A DNA stretch of 64,000 nucleotides, taken from positions 23,447,936 to 23,511,935 of the forward strand of contig CM034233.1 of assembly GCA_019916065.1 (NCBI GenBank), written 5' to 3'. This stretch comes from Vitellaria paradoxa. Taxonomy: Eukaryota; Streptophyta; Magnoliopsida; Ericales; Sapotaceae. Each line of letters begins with the position of its first letter. Within the stretch, counting starts at the first letter, position 1. The notes beneath the pieces are model-generated. The model was not told where the DNA came from. It worked only from the letters and a program-made list of their open reading frames with translations, and searched no databases. Positions 12,017 to 23,200 of the stretch are shown piece by piece. The translations under genes and the position numbers were made by a program.

Positions 12017-13855
12017 GTTCTTAAGGCCTTTGATCAGAGCATTATCGTCATCAATCTTCCTATGCATAGCTTGGTTACGGGAGATGACTTCAAGGGAGTA
12101 CAGAAAGGTCTGTAACAGAAGAAAGAGAATTAAACTAAAAAAAACAAGGGATTGTAAAGCATAGAGAAGGAAAATGTCTTCAAAGTAAAGAAACTTTACC
12201 GTTACAATGCTCTTTGGAAAGGTGTTGTGCAAATCCTCAGGACGGCTCTCCTTTATTTTTTGCTAGTCATAAAGGGGAGCAACTCCCTTAGCAAACTCCG
12301 TTGGATAGATAAGAGCAGAGTCCCAGATAGTAAAAGGACGACCGTTGGGGAATTCCGAGCTTAGAATTTTGATTTAAGGAATGAATGGTAAAGCGTCATA
12401 AATAGGGTTCTTCAAGAAGACGGTATCTAAAAGTAGGGGCCCATATCTTTCTTTTTCTATTGGTAGAGACCCTGGCCGTTAAGGAGATGGTGGTTAGAAG
12501 GAATCTGATGGTGCCTATGAGGAAGTTGGAGTTGCCTTTAAGGAATAAGGGTCCTCTAGAAGAATGATGGCAGTAGATTGATCAATCTTCTATTTCTTCT
12601 TTACCTTTAGATCATCTTCTTTTGCTCGAGGAGTCTTCCTTAGAACTTCAGGAGGCTCTCTCATCACAACCAACAAACTCTTCTTGTTTCCCTTAATTTT
12701 CTCTTGCTTAATCTTTTTTCCCTAGTTCGGCCTTAAAGGCATCCTCGGCATCCTCGACCCTTTTCTTAGCAAGCTCTACCGTCTTCCTCTTGGCATTCTC
12801 CTCAGCATCCTTCCTAATGTCACATTTAAAGGCCATCTCTTGCTCGGGAACACTAATGGGGTTAAAGTAACCTCTTCTTCTTCTTTCTCAGCTTCTAGAA
12901 GCTCACGGATACGAGGATCCACAATTGGAAGTGCTTTCAGAACAGGCTTAGCGGTTGATTCCCACTGCTCGAGAGGGATAACAACACTTAGTGGTGGATG
13001 CCAAGCAGGGTGGTTGGTGTGGTAGAACTCTAGCTTCCTTTCAGTGGTCCAATGGAACCACTACTGAAGAGTTTTAGAAATTGTTTCGATCGCAAAACCT
13101 TAAGTAGGAGAATTGTAGGAACGGTAGCTTGGCTCGAAGTTGAAAAGGATTGAAGCCAACCTAGCAAATGGAAAGGTGTCTGGTCTACCCAAAATTTTGA
13201 ATACTGCTTCCAAGTGGGTTTAGTCGGTGAGTGTTCATTTTATCCAAACCTTTCTTGTTCGTTGCGTAGAGCAACAATAAATAGTCAATGAAAAATTTAC
13301 AATTAGCAGTAATATTAGTAAAGAAGAAAAACACTTAAACTACTCAACTTGGGCTATGTAATACTGCAGTAATTGGGAGAAAAAAGGTCCTCATTGGGAT
13401 TGTGCATCCATTATCCCCTAACAACACATACATCATCTTCTAACCCTTTGATATTGTCTAGGAGCATGTGGACTAAGGATTTATTGGAATGAGACTTCAA
13501 GTACCATTTATCCTCATTTCTTCTAACCTTTTAAATATTATAGCAAATAGAGTAGATTCCACTCGGATATGTGAAACCCATATTAACAATTGATTTCGTC
13601 TTCACCATTAACTATCCTGTAGAAATTGTGGCTAACACACCTAGGGTTAAGGTTGACCTTATGGAGCACTCAACGAAGAAAATGAAAGACAAGGAACCTA
13701 AGATCACCCTCTGTTATGGCAACAATGGGGAACATACCTAGTTCTCGCTCCCCCTTTTGAGCGAGTCTAATGTTAACACTATCAGAGATATTGTATTTTT
13801 GCTTGAAAGCAACAATCCTTTCACTAAACTTTAATTCCCCTATTAATCTACCCAT
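12017..13855 (-). pseudogene. 5' part of the antisense ORF of the Tat element
   Basis: Minus-strand coding remains start near 13855 with MGRLIGELKFSERIVAFKQK. VLHKVNLNPR and SHNFYRIVNG (about 13670-13600, after one stop) resemble the 'putative gypsy type transposon' domain found in antisense ORFs of plant Tat elements. Downstream pieces include GRPFTIWDSALIYPTEFAKG (about 12350-12280) and ALIKGLKNKI at the solo LTR border. Stops and frameshifts are frequent. The domain assignment is from memory of the family and is moderate. Confidence 0.5.
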
Positions 13856-14379
13856 CTATTCCCCAAATGAAATAGAAGAGAAAAGAAAGAGAAGAAGTAA
13901 TAGACGAAAGAGCTCTGGAAACTCACCAAATGGAAATTCCAAATTAAGTGTGAACTTGCAGAGGGAAACTCAAAAATCACAGAATAGCTTAAGAAGATTC
14001 AAGATTCAGGAAGTACGAAAGAAGATAATAATGGCAGATGCATATAATATATATACACATATGCGTACATAGGAAAGTTAAAAAAGAGTGACTGGCAGTA
14101 AAAATTTTCATTTAATGCCGCTGTTTGAAATAATATAAATGCAACGGATGGCAAGCTGCCTTTTAGGGTTCAGATGTGACGTTTGATATTTTACGTGCTG
14201 GAAGTTGAAAGGGTTCCCACGTGCCATAAATCGGCCAAAAAGGTAGCCAACCACAAGAAGACACATCAAAAGTAAAGCAATACTCGGAGATATGAAAAGA
14301 TTTTATATAAATAAGAGATGAATAACTTCTGATTTCTTTTACTTTGCTCAAGTAATGACTTACTCTGATCAGAGTAGGG

Positions 14380-15058
14380 GCATAATATAGGTATAAAAAT
14401 AACTAAGGACACGTGATATCATCCCAAACACAAGTACGCCATATAGAAATGTGCTCGGCATTAGTTTAGTAATGTATTGATCACCACAACTAGGCACCAC
14501 AACTAAATAAAACTGAGTTGTCGTGATCCTAACTATAAATGTAAAATAATAATAAATAAATTGAATTTATTATCTCATAGTTAACCCAGTTAGTGCATTA
14601 TTTTACAAGTGATAGACATATGTGACATCTAGGCATTCCTCACGGTTACATTTTGTCCATTATACTCATTTCTTCCAAGCGCATTTAATGCTAAGTGGGA
14701 AGTATTGAATACCAAATGAAAGGCATTTAAAATAAAGTAAACCGTCATGAACTTTGGATATATACAATATACAATATCATGACAAATCAATTATTTTGAT
14801 ATTTATTTATTCACTCTATCTTACTATAAATACAACATTTAGTTCCAAAATCCAATTATGCTCATCATTGCCAGCCGTACACTTGTCTTTTTATGTTACA
14901 ATTCTCTCAAACTTATTCTGACTTTATCATTAGAGGGTTTTTGGTTGAGGACTCTCTCCGACCATTTCTTCTAGCTTCTCTTATTCTACAGGCTTGATTT
15001 CAGCTCTTTCGATTGGCATAGTGACTACACGCGATAGTATTTTTCATTACTGCACACT
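14380..15058 (+). repeat. 3' LTR of the Tat element
   Basis: Homologous to 1535-2013 in its last 430 bases. It is longer because about 150 bases (14484-14630) and the first part are absent from the 5' copy. Upstream is a purine-rich AGAGTAGGGGCA (14371-14382) that may be the polypurine tract or LTR start. The exact start is uncertain by some tens of bases. Confidence 0.65.
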
Positions 15059-15126
15059 TCATATGGTTTATTTCTAGACAAAATGATTGAGAACTTCTAA
15101 TTATTTATTTCGTAATCCAAATGCAG

Positions 15127-15269
15127 CCAATATTATGCAAGGACGCTACAATGGTATGTCGGTTGTAATTATTATTTGTGGTCAGGCTGATGCGGAAGAA
15201 CACTGCATGCAGCTGATCGACTTCCATCGAACCCGCAAGTGGTGGGTTCTGAGACTCCAGCCCTCGTGA
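15127..15269 (+). CDS. Probable last coding exon of an unrecognised host gene
   Basis: An open frame ends in TGA at 15267-15269 and encodes about 47 residues, including MQGRYNGMSVVIIICGQ, EEHCMQLIDFHR and RKWWVLRLQPS at the C-terminus. Codon use is more GC-rich than the surroundings. The 5' border looks like a genuine acceptor: a TTCTAAT branch-like site (15094-15100), a T-rich stretch, then AAATGCAG at 15119-15126; the exon would start with two bases of a split codon. The composition (buried hydrophobic strand, then charged WW-containing end) suggests a folded domain end. I do not recognise the protein. Earlier exons would lie left of the Tat element, which occupies the intron and stops only about 70 bases before the acceptor. 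Confidence 0.5.
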
Positions 15270-17255
15270 AAATTTTAGTGGTGTTGGTGCTTAATACAAG
15301 CTTCTCCTTCAAATCAATATACATATATATTTATGTGTACATAAATTGTCAAATGGTTCTTCTTATGGTCCAGTTCTGATGAAAGTGGAGTATTTATCCC
15401 TGCCAGCACCTCAAAAACTGAGGTTATATATAATATATATTTATATATATATCAATCTCAATGTATAAGTCGGACTGAGTATTTGAGTTTTTAATGTCCA
15501 TTTTGGCTACTTTTTTTCTACTTTTGCTATTGTTTTATTTCGTTACTTTTATTTTTCCCCCTTATATATACGACATATGAACTGAAACTATCTGTACCAA
15601 AAAAAAAAAAAAAGGATTGACTCTTGGATATAGTTGAATCACATCTCTTACTCTTGAACACTCCGTATACTCACCTGCTCGATTTCTTTTCAATGTCAGA
15701 ACTTCTATTCAATGCCAACACTTTTCTGGTTACTTTAGAGTCTTAAGTTCGTTAGTCTTGTTTCAATTTGTGCATTAATGGAAAGTCAATTTATTCACTT
15801 TAATTCAATCCTGAAAATATCGTTAAAGTATTTTGGAAAGCGTTAATGTATTTTGGAAAGCGTTAATGTAAAGATCTCTCAAAAATGCTTTGCATCCTAC
15901 AATGTTCTTGTGCATACATACATCTATATGGGAATAGGCTTTTGGAGGGCATTTGATCCAAAATAAATTTGGTTTAATACACATCAGCCTCTATTAGCTA
16001 GGCTGGCTTTGCCGAATCTGATTCTATTGTACAGGGTGATGGAATTTGAATCTTTTTAGGTGGCATCACACAGGCATGATATCCATATCAGATATACATA
16101 GATTTTGAATACACCAGCATATTTCGTTATTTTAATATTTTTCCCCCAAACACATGATTAAAAACAAAGTTTAAATTTTAGTCCAAATTCCTACAATCAT
16201 AAAATTTTCTCATATTTTATTGTACTTTTATGTAAGGAATCATGTTTTAATTACTAAATTTCATGTCTTTTTTTTTGGGGGGGGGGGGGGGATTCAAGTA
16301 ATTACCAAGGATGACCATTCCATTTTATCTTCTAATTTCTTGTTGCCATTTGAATTTGCGTAGCCGTGCAAGAGAGAGTTACAAAATCGCAACGAAGAGT
16401 TCTACTCACGGCAGGTCAAATGACCTTGTGAATCTTATCACAGAGCAAGCTCTCAACTTGCAAGGTGACTGAATGCTTCTCCTTTTTTTTTTTTTTTTTT
16501 TTTTTTTTTCTAGCTATATTTACAACCCTGAACGTCAAGTGGTTCAGAATACGGTAGGACGAGCAAACTCACCCAGGCATCACGAAGAGAGCAATACACA
16601 ACAGCCCAAATTTCGGAAGAAATACTTATTATTCAACAGATAGAGGTGCACGCATTGTGCAAATATATAAAAATTAAACGTGGCCTATTAATAAGCATAA
16701 CAAGAATGGTCCACGATGGTTTGTGGAATGATGCCCAGCAAATGACTCAAATCTATCAACTAAAAAACTTGAAAAAAAAATAATGGATTCCAAGGCTTCT
16801 CAAACAAATCATCATCCATTCCTAAGAAAGCCAATTCGGCTTAACTTTGGCCTGAGTCTTGTAAAAATAAATTATGGCTCCTAAAATTAAACCTTACTGG
16901 TCATGCGACCCACCCTTTATGACAAATACAATGCCTTTAGCAGCAATAGGAAGATAAACCTTCGCTGTTATAAGTGTATCGGTTCTTCAATTCATATTAC
17001 CATCTTTTGTTATCTGTAAGCAAGCAATACACACAAGAAAGTAACATTAGACTTCCAATTGACAGGCAAAATCATGGCTTTTGTTTGCAATCCTTAATTC
17101 ACAAAATCATGTTTTTGAGAGGAGATGGGGTATTTTATTCAGAGATTTCATGTTATAAATGTAGCCATCCCTTACTCTACCTATCGAGGCCACTAAAAGA
17201 TTTATGGCATGACGAGAACGGCAGTATATACTAACCACTATTAATGTTACTGACA
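15270..17255. other. Intergenic/3' UTR region between convergent genes
   Basis: AT-rich, with no gene that I can support. The plus-strand exon ending at 15269 and the minus-strand gene ending at 17256 converge here, so it should hold both 3' UTRs. Features: a T9-G15 junction (16268-16291), a T27 run (16483-16509), and a near-duplicate GTATTTTGGAAAGCGTTAAT at about 15827-15868. Confidence 0.6.
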
Positions 17256-20200
17256 TCATGTCTCAACTGTCGAAAGGAAGGATTGGATTCCAAAGATTAT
17301 GAAAAGAATGCCACCTGCAAGTGCAACCTGCACCATTGTAAAGACAGCATTTTGGTTACAAATAAATTACCAAAAAGGATACAGACTGTGATAGAGCAAA
17401 TAAAAATACAAAGCGTATTTTGATTACAATTTTCTCAGATATCTGAGTAGCCAAGCTCTTTCCTCCTAGCACAGCAGCAATAGTGCACAGTGCTTGCCCT
17501 CTGATGCAGGAAAAACAAAGTCAATCCCACTTCATTAAAAAGTAATATTGTCCTATTACCTAAGGAGAAGTACCCGACCAAAAAAAAAAAAAATCTCTAG
17601 GTGGCAACATTAAAAACAGACAACATAGCAAGATAGGTACTGTCACACAAAGTAGCCAGAGAGTTCAAGCTTTTTAACAGGAACCAAAGTGTGAATTTTC
17701 TCTAGGTAAAGAGGAGGGAGCAAAGAAACATTTTATTGAAGGCTAGTTTTGGAGTCTCATGCAGCCAAGAAAATTATGGTTGTGAATTTCCTGTCTCTAG
17801 GAATATCTTCAAATCGCAAAAAATCCAGTGAGCCTAATTTACCATCCTAGCTTTTACTAATGACCAATCTATCTTGCACTTGCAGGATGTGTATTTGTGT
17901 GTGTGCAGTGTGATTGGAATGCCTTGGCTGTATGGTGCATATTGAGTGCGTGAGAGAGAGAGAGAGAGAGAGAGAAATGTGCAACTTCTATTAACTTCAT
18001 TTGAAAAGTTATTTTTCGGTCACTCAACAAAAATATGTTTAAAAAAAAAATTGAAACCAAAACAGCTCCAATGAATAGTTGAGACTGGAGACAGTCGCGA
18101 GACTTGTGGACTTACAAGATTCCACCAAGGACAACACCAAATGGGTTTTCATCTGCGGCCAAGCCGATAGTAGCTAGCTGAAAGATTGTAGGCAGTGTAA
18201 AACAACAATGAAGCAACAGTGGGGGTGATAAGGGAAATATAGAGATATTCATGTTATTCCTGTTGTGATGCTTACCTGACTTTTGTCACCCCATTCACCA
18301 AAGAATGTAATGGAAAATGCCTGCAAAATGCTCATGATGCATAGATTAACTAACTAATTGTTGCATAATAGCTTTACTGAGTTTGAAAGTAAATAATTGA
18401 TAGAAACCGAAACCTTCAGAAAGATGGGTGAGAAGAACTGGGTGAGAATTTGCCGCTTTTGCTTTTTCAAATCATCGTCACTCTGAAAAAACATGATATG
18501 GATATATGTTTTCAAAACACCAAAATAAATTGATCTGGTAAAACCAAATTTCAAACCTTTATAAAGCAATGAGATTAAGACCCAAATATTTTTTCACAAG
18601 TAAATTAAAATAAATATACTAACACAAGAAGCTAAAAAGGGGCACCATATCTGTTTTCAGCCTGTATACAGATAACACACATTAGCCAATCTCCAAAATT
18701 AAGTTCACCTCTAAATCTATGAAAGCAAAACTTTCCTGGCATCTCAAACTAGTTGAAGTTAACTATATAAATCCTTTAGTCCCCAAGCTAGTTGGGGTCG
18801 GCTTAGCTACAGGAATCATTATCCTCCATTCGTTTCTATCAAGGGTCATGTTTTCCGTGACAGATTTATCCCCAATAGGCAATAACACAAAGGTACTAAA
18901 AAAGCAAAGGGATAGCGCATTTATGCTGTCTTGAACTTTTTAGGATGGAGTACTCCATAATGTAATAGAAATTTAATTACCAGTACACATCTAGATCCGA
19001 AAAATCTCTTATACCAAAAAAACCTACATGTAGGAAAAAATTGAACACTTGTTAGATCATTAAAAGACTATCGATATATCTGGAAAGTTTTTCGGTCAGT
19101 AATCCCAAGATCTAGAGTGTCTTTTAATAAGACAATGGTGTGTGAATGGGGAAAATAGTGTCAGAGGGAGATTTGACCGCAGGCAAACTATGGAAGCTTG
19201 GTTAGGGATTGGAGCTGAATGTGCAAAAAGGATTTGACCATAGACAATCTAAGAAAAGAGTACAAATTTGGTGTTGGATTGGTGCTACACGTGCAAAAAG
19301 GATGAGAAAAGCATGGATCACCTTTTGCAATGCTCGTTTGCCAGAGATATTCGGTGTGTGCTTTATTCAGTTTCTGGATGGAATGGATGATGCCAAGATT
19401 GGCGAAGGACCACTTTATAATACACTTTAACTCGGATAAAAAAAGGTAGATACACTCATTCCCCTAGGATTTCCAACAAGTACAGGAACCTCATCTCTAG
19501 TTCAATACTGCACCACCCAGTATTTTTTTTTTTTTCTTTTTTTTGAAGAAGATAAGTAAATTTTATTTAAAAGAATAGAAATCTATCTAAGCATCGATGA
19601 GATGCATATACAAGACAACCAAACAAGAAGAAATAAATACAACCAGATCCAAACAAAATGAAATCAACTTATTTGATCGAGAAAATTCAAGAGTGAAGAT
19701 AAGTCAATCTCCCGTCCATCTCTTGCCCAACCATAAAGGCAAGTAAGAAAATAACTCTTAATTCTCAATGTAGGCCTACTTTCATCTTCAAATATCATTC
19801 GATTCCTCTCCTTCCGAATCAGCCAAAACACACAGAATTGAACCATATTCCATATGGACTTTTTATACTTTCCAAAAGGCTGACCCCACCAAGCCAATAG
19901 AAAATCGCAGAAATCTTTTGGGAAGTACCAATGAACTCTGAAACATGAGAGAATCAAACCCCACAACTCAGCTGCCCATTAACAGTGTAAGAGAAGATAG
20001 CAATAGGTTCCTCTTGGTTAAAACATAAGGTGCAACGGTTAACTATAGAGTAACCTCTAAGCTTAAGATTATCCATAGTTAGAATTTTCCCCTAGTAGCA
20101 CACCAAGAGAAAAAAAGAACTCTAGTAGGTACAGCATTTTTCCAAAGTTTTGGCCAAGGAAAAATGTCCTTTTCATCTCCTTGGAGGGAAAGATAAAAGG

Positions 20201-23200
20201 ACTTGACAGTGAAGTGTTTTCTTTAGAGACTTTCCAAACCATAGAATCTTCAGTATCTTCCAGATAAACATTATTTAGCAGCTCCATAAGTGACAAATAG
20301 CCATCCAATTCCCAATCATTCATATTCCTGCAAAGCAGCACTAACCAGGTGCGTTGTCTACCCATTCCAATACAATAGTCTTTGACAAAAGCTTCCTTAT
20401 TTACTGCGAGAGCAAAAATTTCAAGAAAGAGATCAGATAAACAGCCCACATTCAACCAGTCATGTTTCCAGAATAAGATCCTATCGCCTCTGCCCAGCTT
20501 CCAAGAAATACAGCTAGCAAACTTCATCCAATTTTTCCTTATTCCTCTCCATAAGCTTGCACCGAAAGAATTAGAACCATGTGCAGAACACCAGCCACCC
20601 AATTCTTCCCCATACTTAAGCACAATTACTTTCTTCCACAGTCTGGTATTATCCTGAGAAAATCTCCAAAACCATTTACCAAGTAAAACTTCATTATGCC
20701 TCTGCAGCTGCCTGATACCGAGACCTCCAAAAACAAAGGGAAAACAAACTGATTTCCAATTCACCAGGCTATGTTTGAAAACCCCATCACATTTACCCCA
20801 AAGAAAGTTCCATTGCATTTTCTCTAGTTCTTTAATGACTAAAACAGGGGCAGTAAAAAGGGAAAGAAAATATGTAGGAAGGCTGGACAGCACACTTTTA
20901 ATCAGTGTGACTCTAACCCCAGTGGAGAGATATCTCATCTTCCATACTGCTAACCTTTTTCTGCATCTTTTCAGGACAGGTTTCCAGACCTTTTTGGATT
21001 TAAATTGAGCTCCCAAAGGCAAACCTAAATAGGTAGTTGGAAAGGAACCTATTTTGCATCCCAAGATTTCTGCCAGTTCACTTAGAGAATTAGCATCTCC
21101 AAGAGGCATTACCTCAAACTTACTCAAATTAATTTTCAAACCAGTGACAACCTAAAATCCCAAAAGAGTGCAACGCAAATGCCCCAATTGCATCAAATCA
21201 ACTCCACAAAATACTATAGAATCTTCAGCGAAAAGGAGGTGTGAAATGCTAATTGAATCTCTTACTCTATTTTTGACCGAGAAGCCTTCAATTAGTCCAG
21301 CTTCTTCCACTTTCTGCATCATTCTACTAAGTACTTCCATAATTATTATAAATAGAAATGGGGAGAGAGGATCACCTTGCCTTAATCCTCTAGATGATGC
21401 AAAGAAACCCTCTGGAGAGCCATTAATCAAAACTGAAAATCGAACTGTAGAGATACACCAATGAATCCACTTACACCACCTATTTCCAAAACCCATTCTT
21501 CTCAGCAAATAAATCAAGCAATTCCAATTTACATGATCAAATGCTTTCTCAATATCTAATTTGCAAACTATCCCAACTTCCTTTCTCTTAACCTTTGAGT
21601 CAATTACTTCATTGGCAACCAGGACAACATTCAATATTTGTCTACCACCCACAAAAGCATTTTGAGAAACAGAGATAATGGGGTCCAAAACTTTCCTCAA
21701 CCTGGCAGCAAGAACCTTAGCAATCAGCTTGTAAACTGCTCCAACCAAGCTAATAGGCCTGAAATCTTTAACATCAACAGCACCATTCTTCTTTGGAATT
21801 AAAGCTATGAAGGTGGAGTTCAAGCTTCTAACAAATCTGCAGCTACTGTGGAATTCTGCAAATACCAACATTATATCCTTCTTGAAGACACTCCAACACT
21901 TTTGAAAGAAAGCTATGGTCCAGCCATCTAGACCAGGAGCTTTATCTCCATTAAGATCCTTAAGAGCCTTAAAAATCTTAGATTCAGAGAATGGTTGTTC
22001 TAGACTTTCAGCTTCCATTAAACTGATCTGAGAAAAGTTCAATCCATCTACTTTAGGTCTCCATTCAGCCTGTTCCAGGAATCGCTGCTTGTAGAAATTC
22101 AGAATACCTTGCTTAATAAGTTCTGGGTCGTCTGTGATAGATCCATCTACTCTTAGTTTGTCAATCCAATTCTTCCTCTTGCTTGCTGAAGCCATTTTAT
22201 GAAAAAACTTTGTATTTCTATCACCCTCTTTCAGCCATTTAATTCTTGATTTTTGCCTCCAATTGATTTCTTCCATTTTAATTAGTTTATTCAGCTCATT
22301 AATCTTGGCCTCTCTGCAGAATTTCTCCTGATCTGTGAGCCTTCTAGAATCATCAATCAAGTCTAAATTCTTGATATCCCTCTCAAGCTGCAGCTTTTGA
22401 TTCTCAATTCTCCCAAATTCCTCCAAGTTCCACCTTTTCAAATCATTTTTGAGACATTTGAATTTCTGTGACAATACATAACTGGTACTTTCATTAAAGT
22501 AGTATCCTTGCCACCAGTTGGCAATCATATCTATGAAACCTTCAACTTATAACCACATATTCTCAAATCTAAAAGGTATAGGCCCACTTCTTAATCCTCC
22601 CCCATCCAATAACAGTGGGTAGTGATCGGATATCAAATGAGGCATAGATTTTTTAAATACCTCTGAAAATAGATCCTCCCAATCATTAGACACTAAAAAT
22701 CTGTCAATTCTAGACTTATTTCTGCTATTACTCCAAGCGAATTTGTAGCCATTCAAGGGCAGGTCAATGCATTCTAGATCACTAATGAAATCTAAGAAGA
22801 TTTGCATCTGTTTAGACCTTTTGTTGCAGTTCCATTTATCTTCAATGCACTTCACCATATTAAAATCCCCACCCAAATACCAGGGAAACTGCCAACAAAA
22901 GACAGCAGCTCCAATTTTCTCCAGAAAGTCAATTTTCAGATTGCTATTCACTGGACCATATACTCCAGTGAAGGACCAATTGATATCCTCGTCAGCATGT
23001 TTAAATAGGCAGGATACTGAGAAAATCCCAACTTCAAACTCTATCAAATTTAGTTTCCTGCTATCCCACATCAAGAAAATTCTACCAGAGGCCCCAATAG
23101 CATCAAGAGCTTTCCATTTATACCAAACTCCTCCCCATAAAGATCTAATAACCTTCTCATCAATCTCACCTAACTTGGTTTCCTGTAAACAGACTATATC

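Larger units (their letters stand above)
1535..15058 (+). mobile_element. Degenerate Ty3/gypsy retrotransposon, Tat (Retand/Ogre-like) lineage
   Basis: Two related LTR copies (about 1535-2013 and 14380-15058) bracket gag and pol remains in the order gag, protease, RT, RNase H, second RNase H, integrase, followed by about 6.5 kb of mostly non-coding DNA with an antisense ORF. The second (archaeal-type) RNase H between RT/RH and integrase, the large size (about 13.5 kb) and the antisense ORF are known traits of the Tat lineage. Every reading frame is broken by many stops, so the insertion is old. The 5' LTR seems to lack its first part, perhaps cut by the neighbouring element at 1-1530. A solo LTR (9576-12011) is nested inside. 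No clear target duplication was found. Confidence 0.85.

Noticed and set aside
16371..16493. Possible plus-strand exon ending NDLVNLITEQALNLQGD
   Set aside because: All three frames are partly open over this short span, no start or clear acceptor stands out, and no protein is recognised.
18771..18850. CCCCAAGCTAGTTGGGG palindrome followed by TCGGC
   Set aside because: It resembles a dispersed plant repeat I have seen in style, but ends and target duplication could not be defined.
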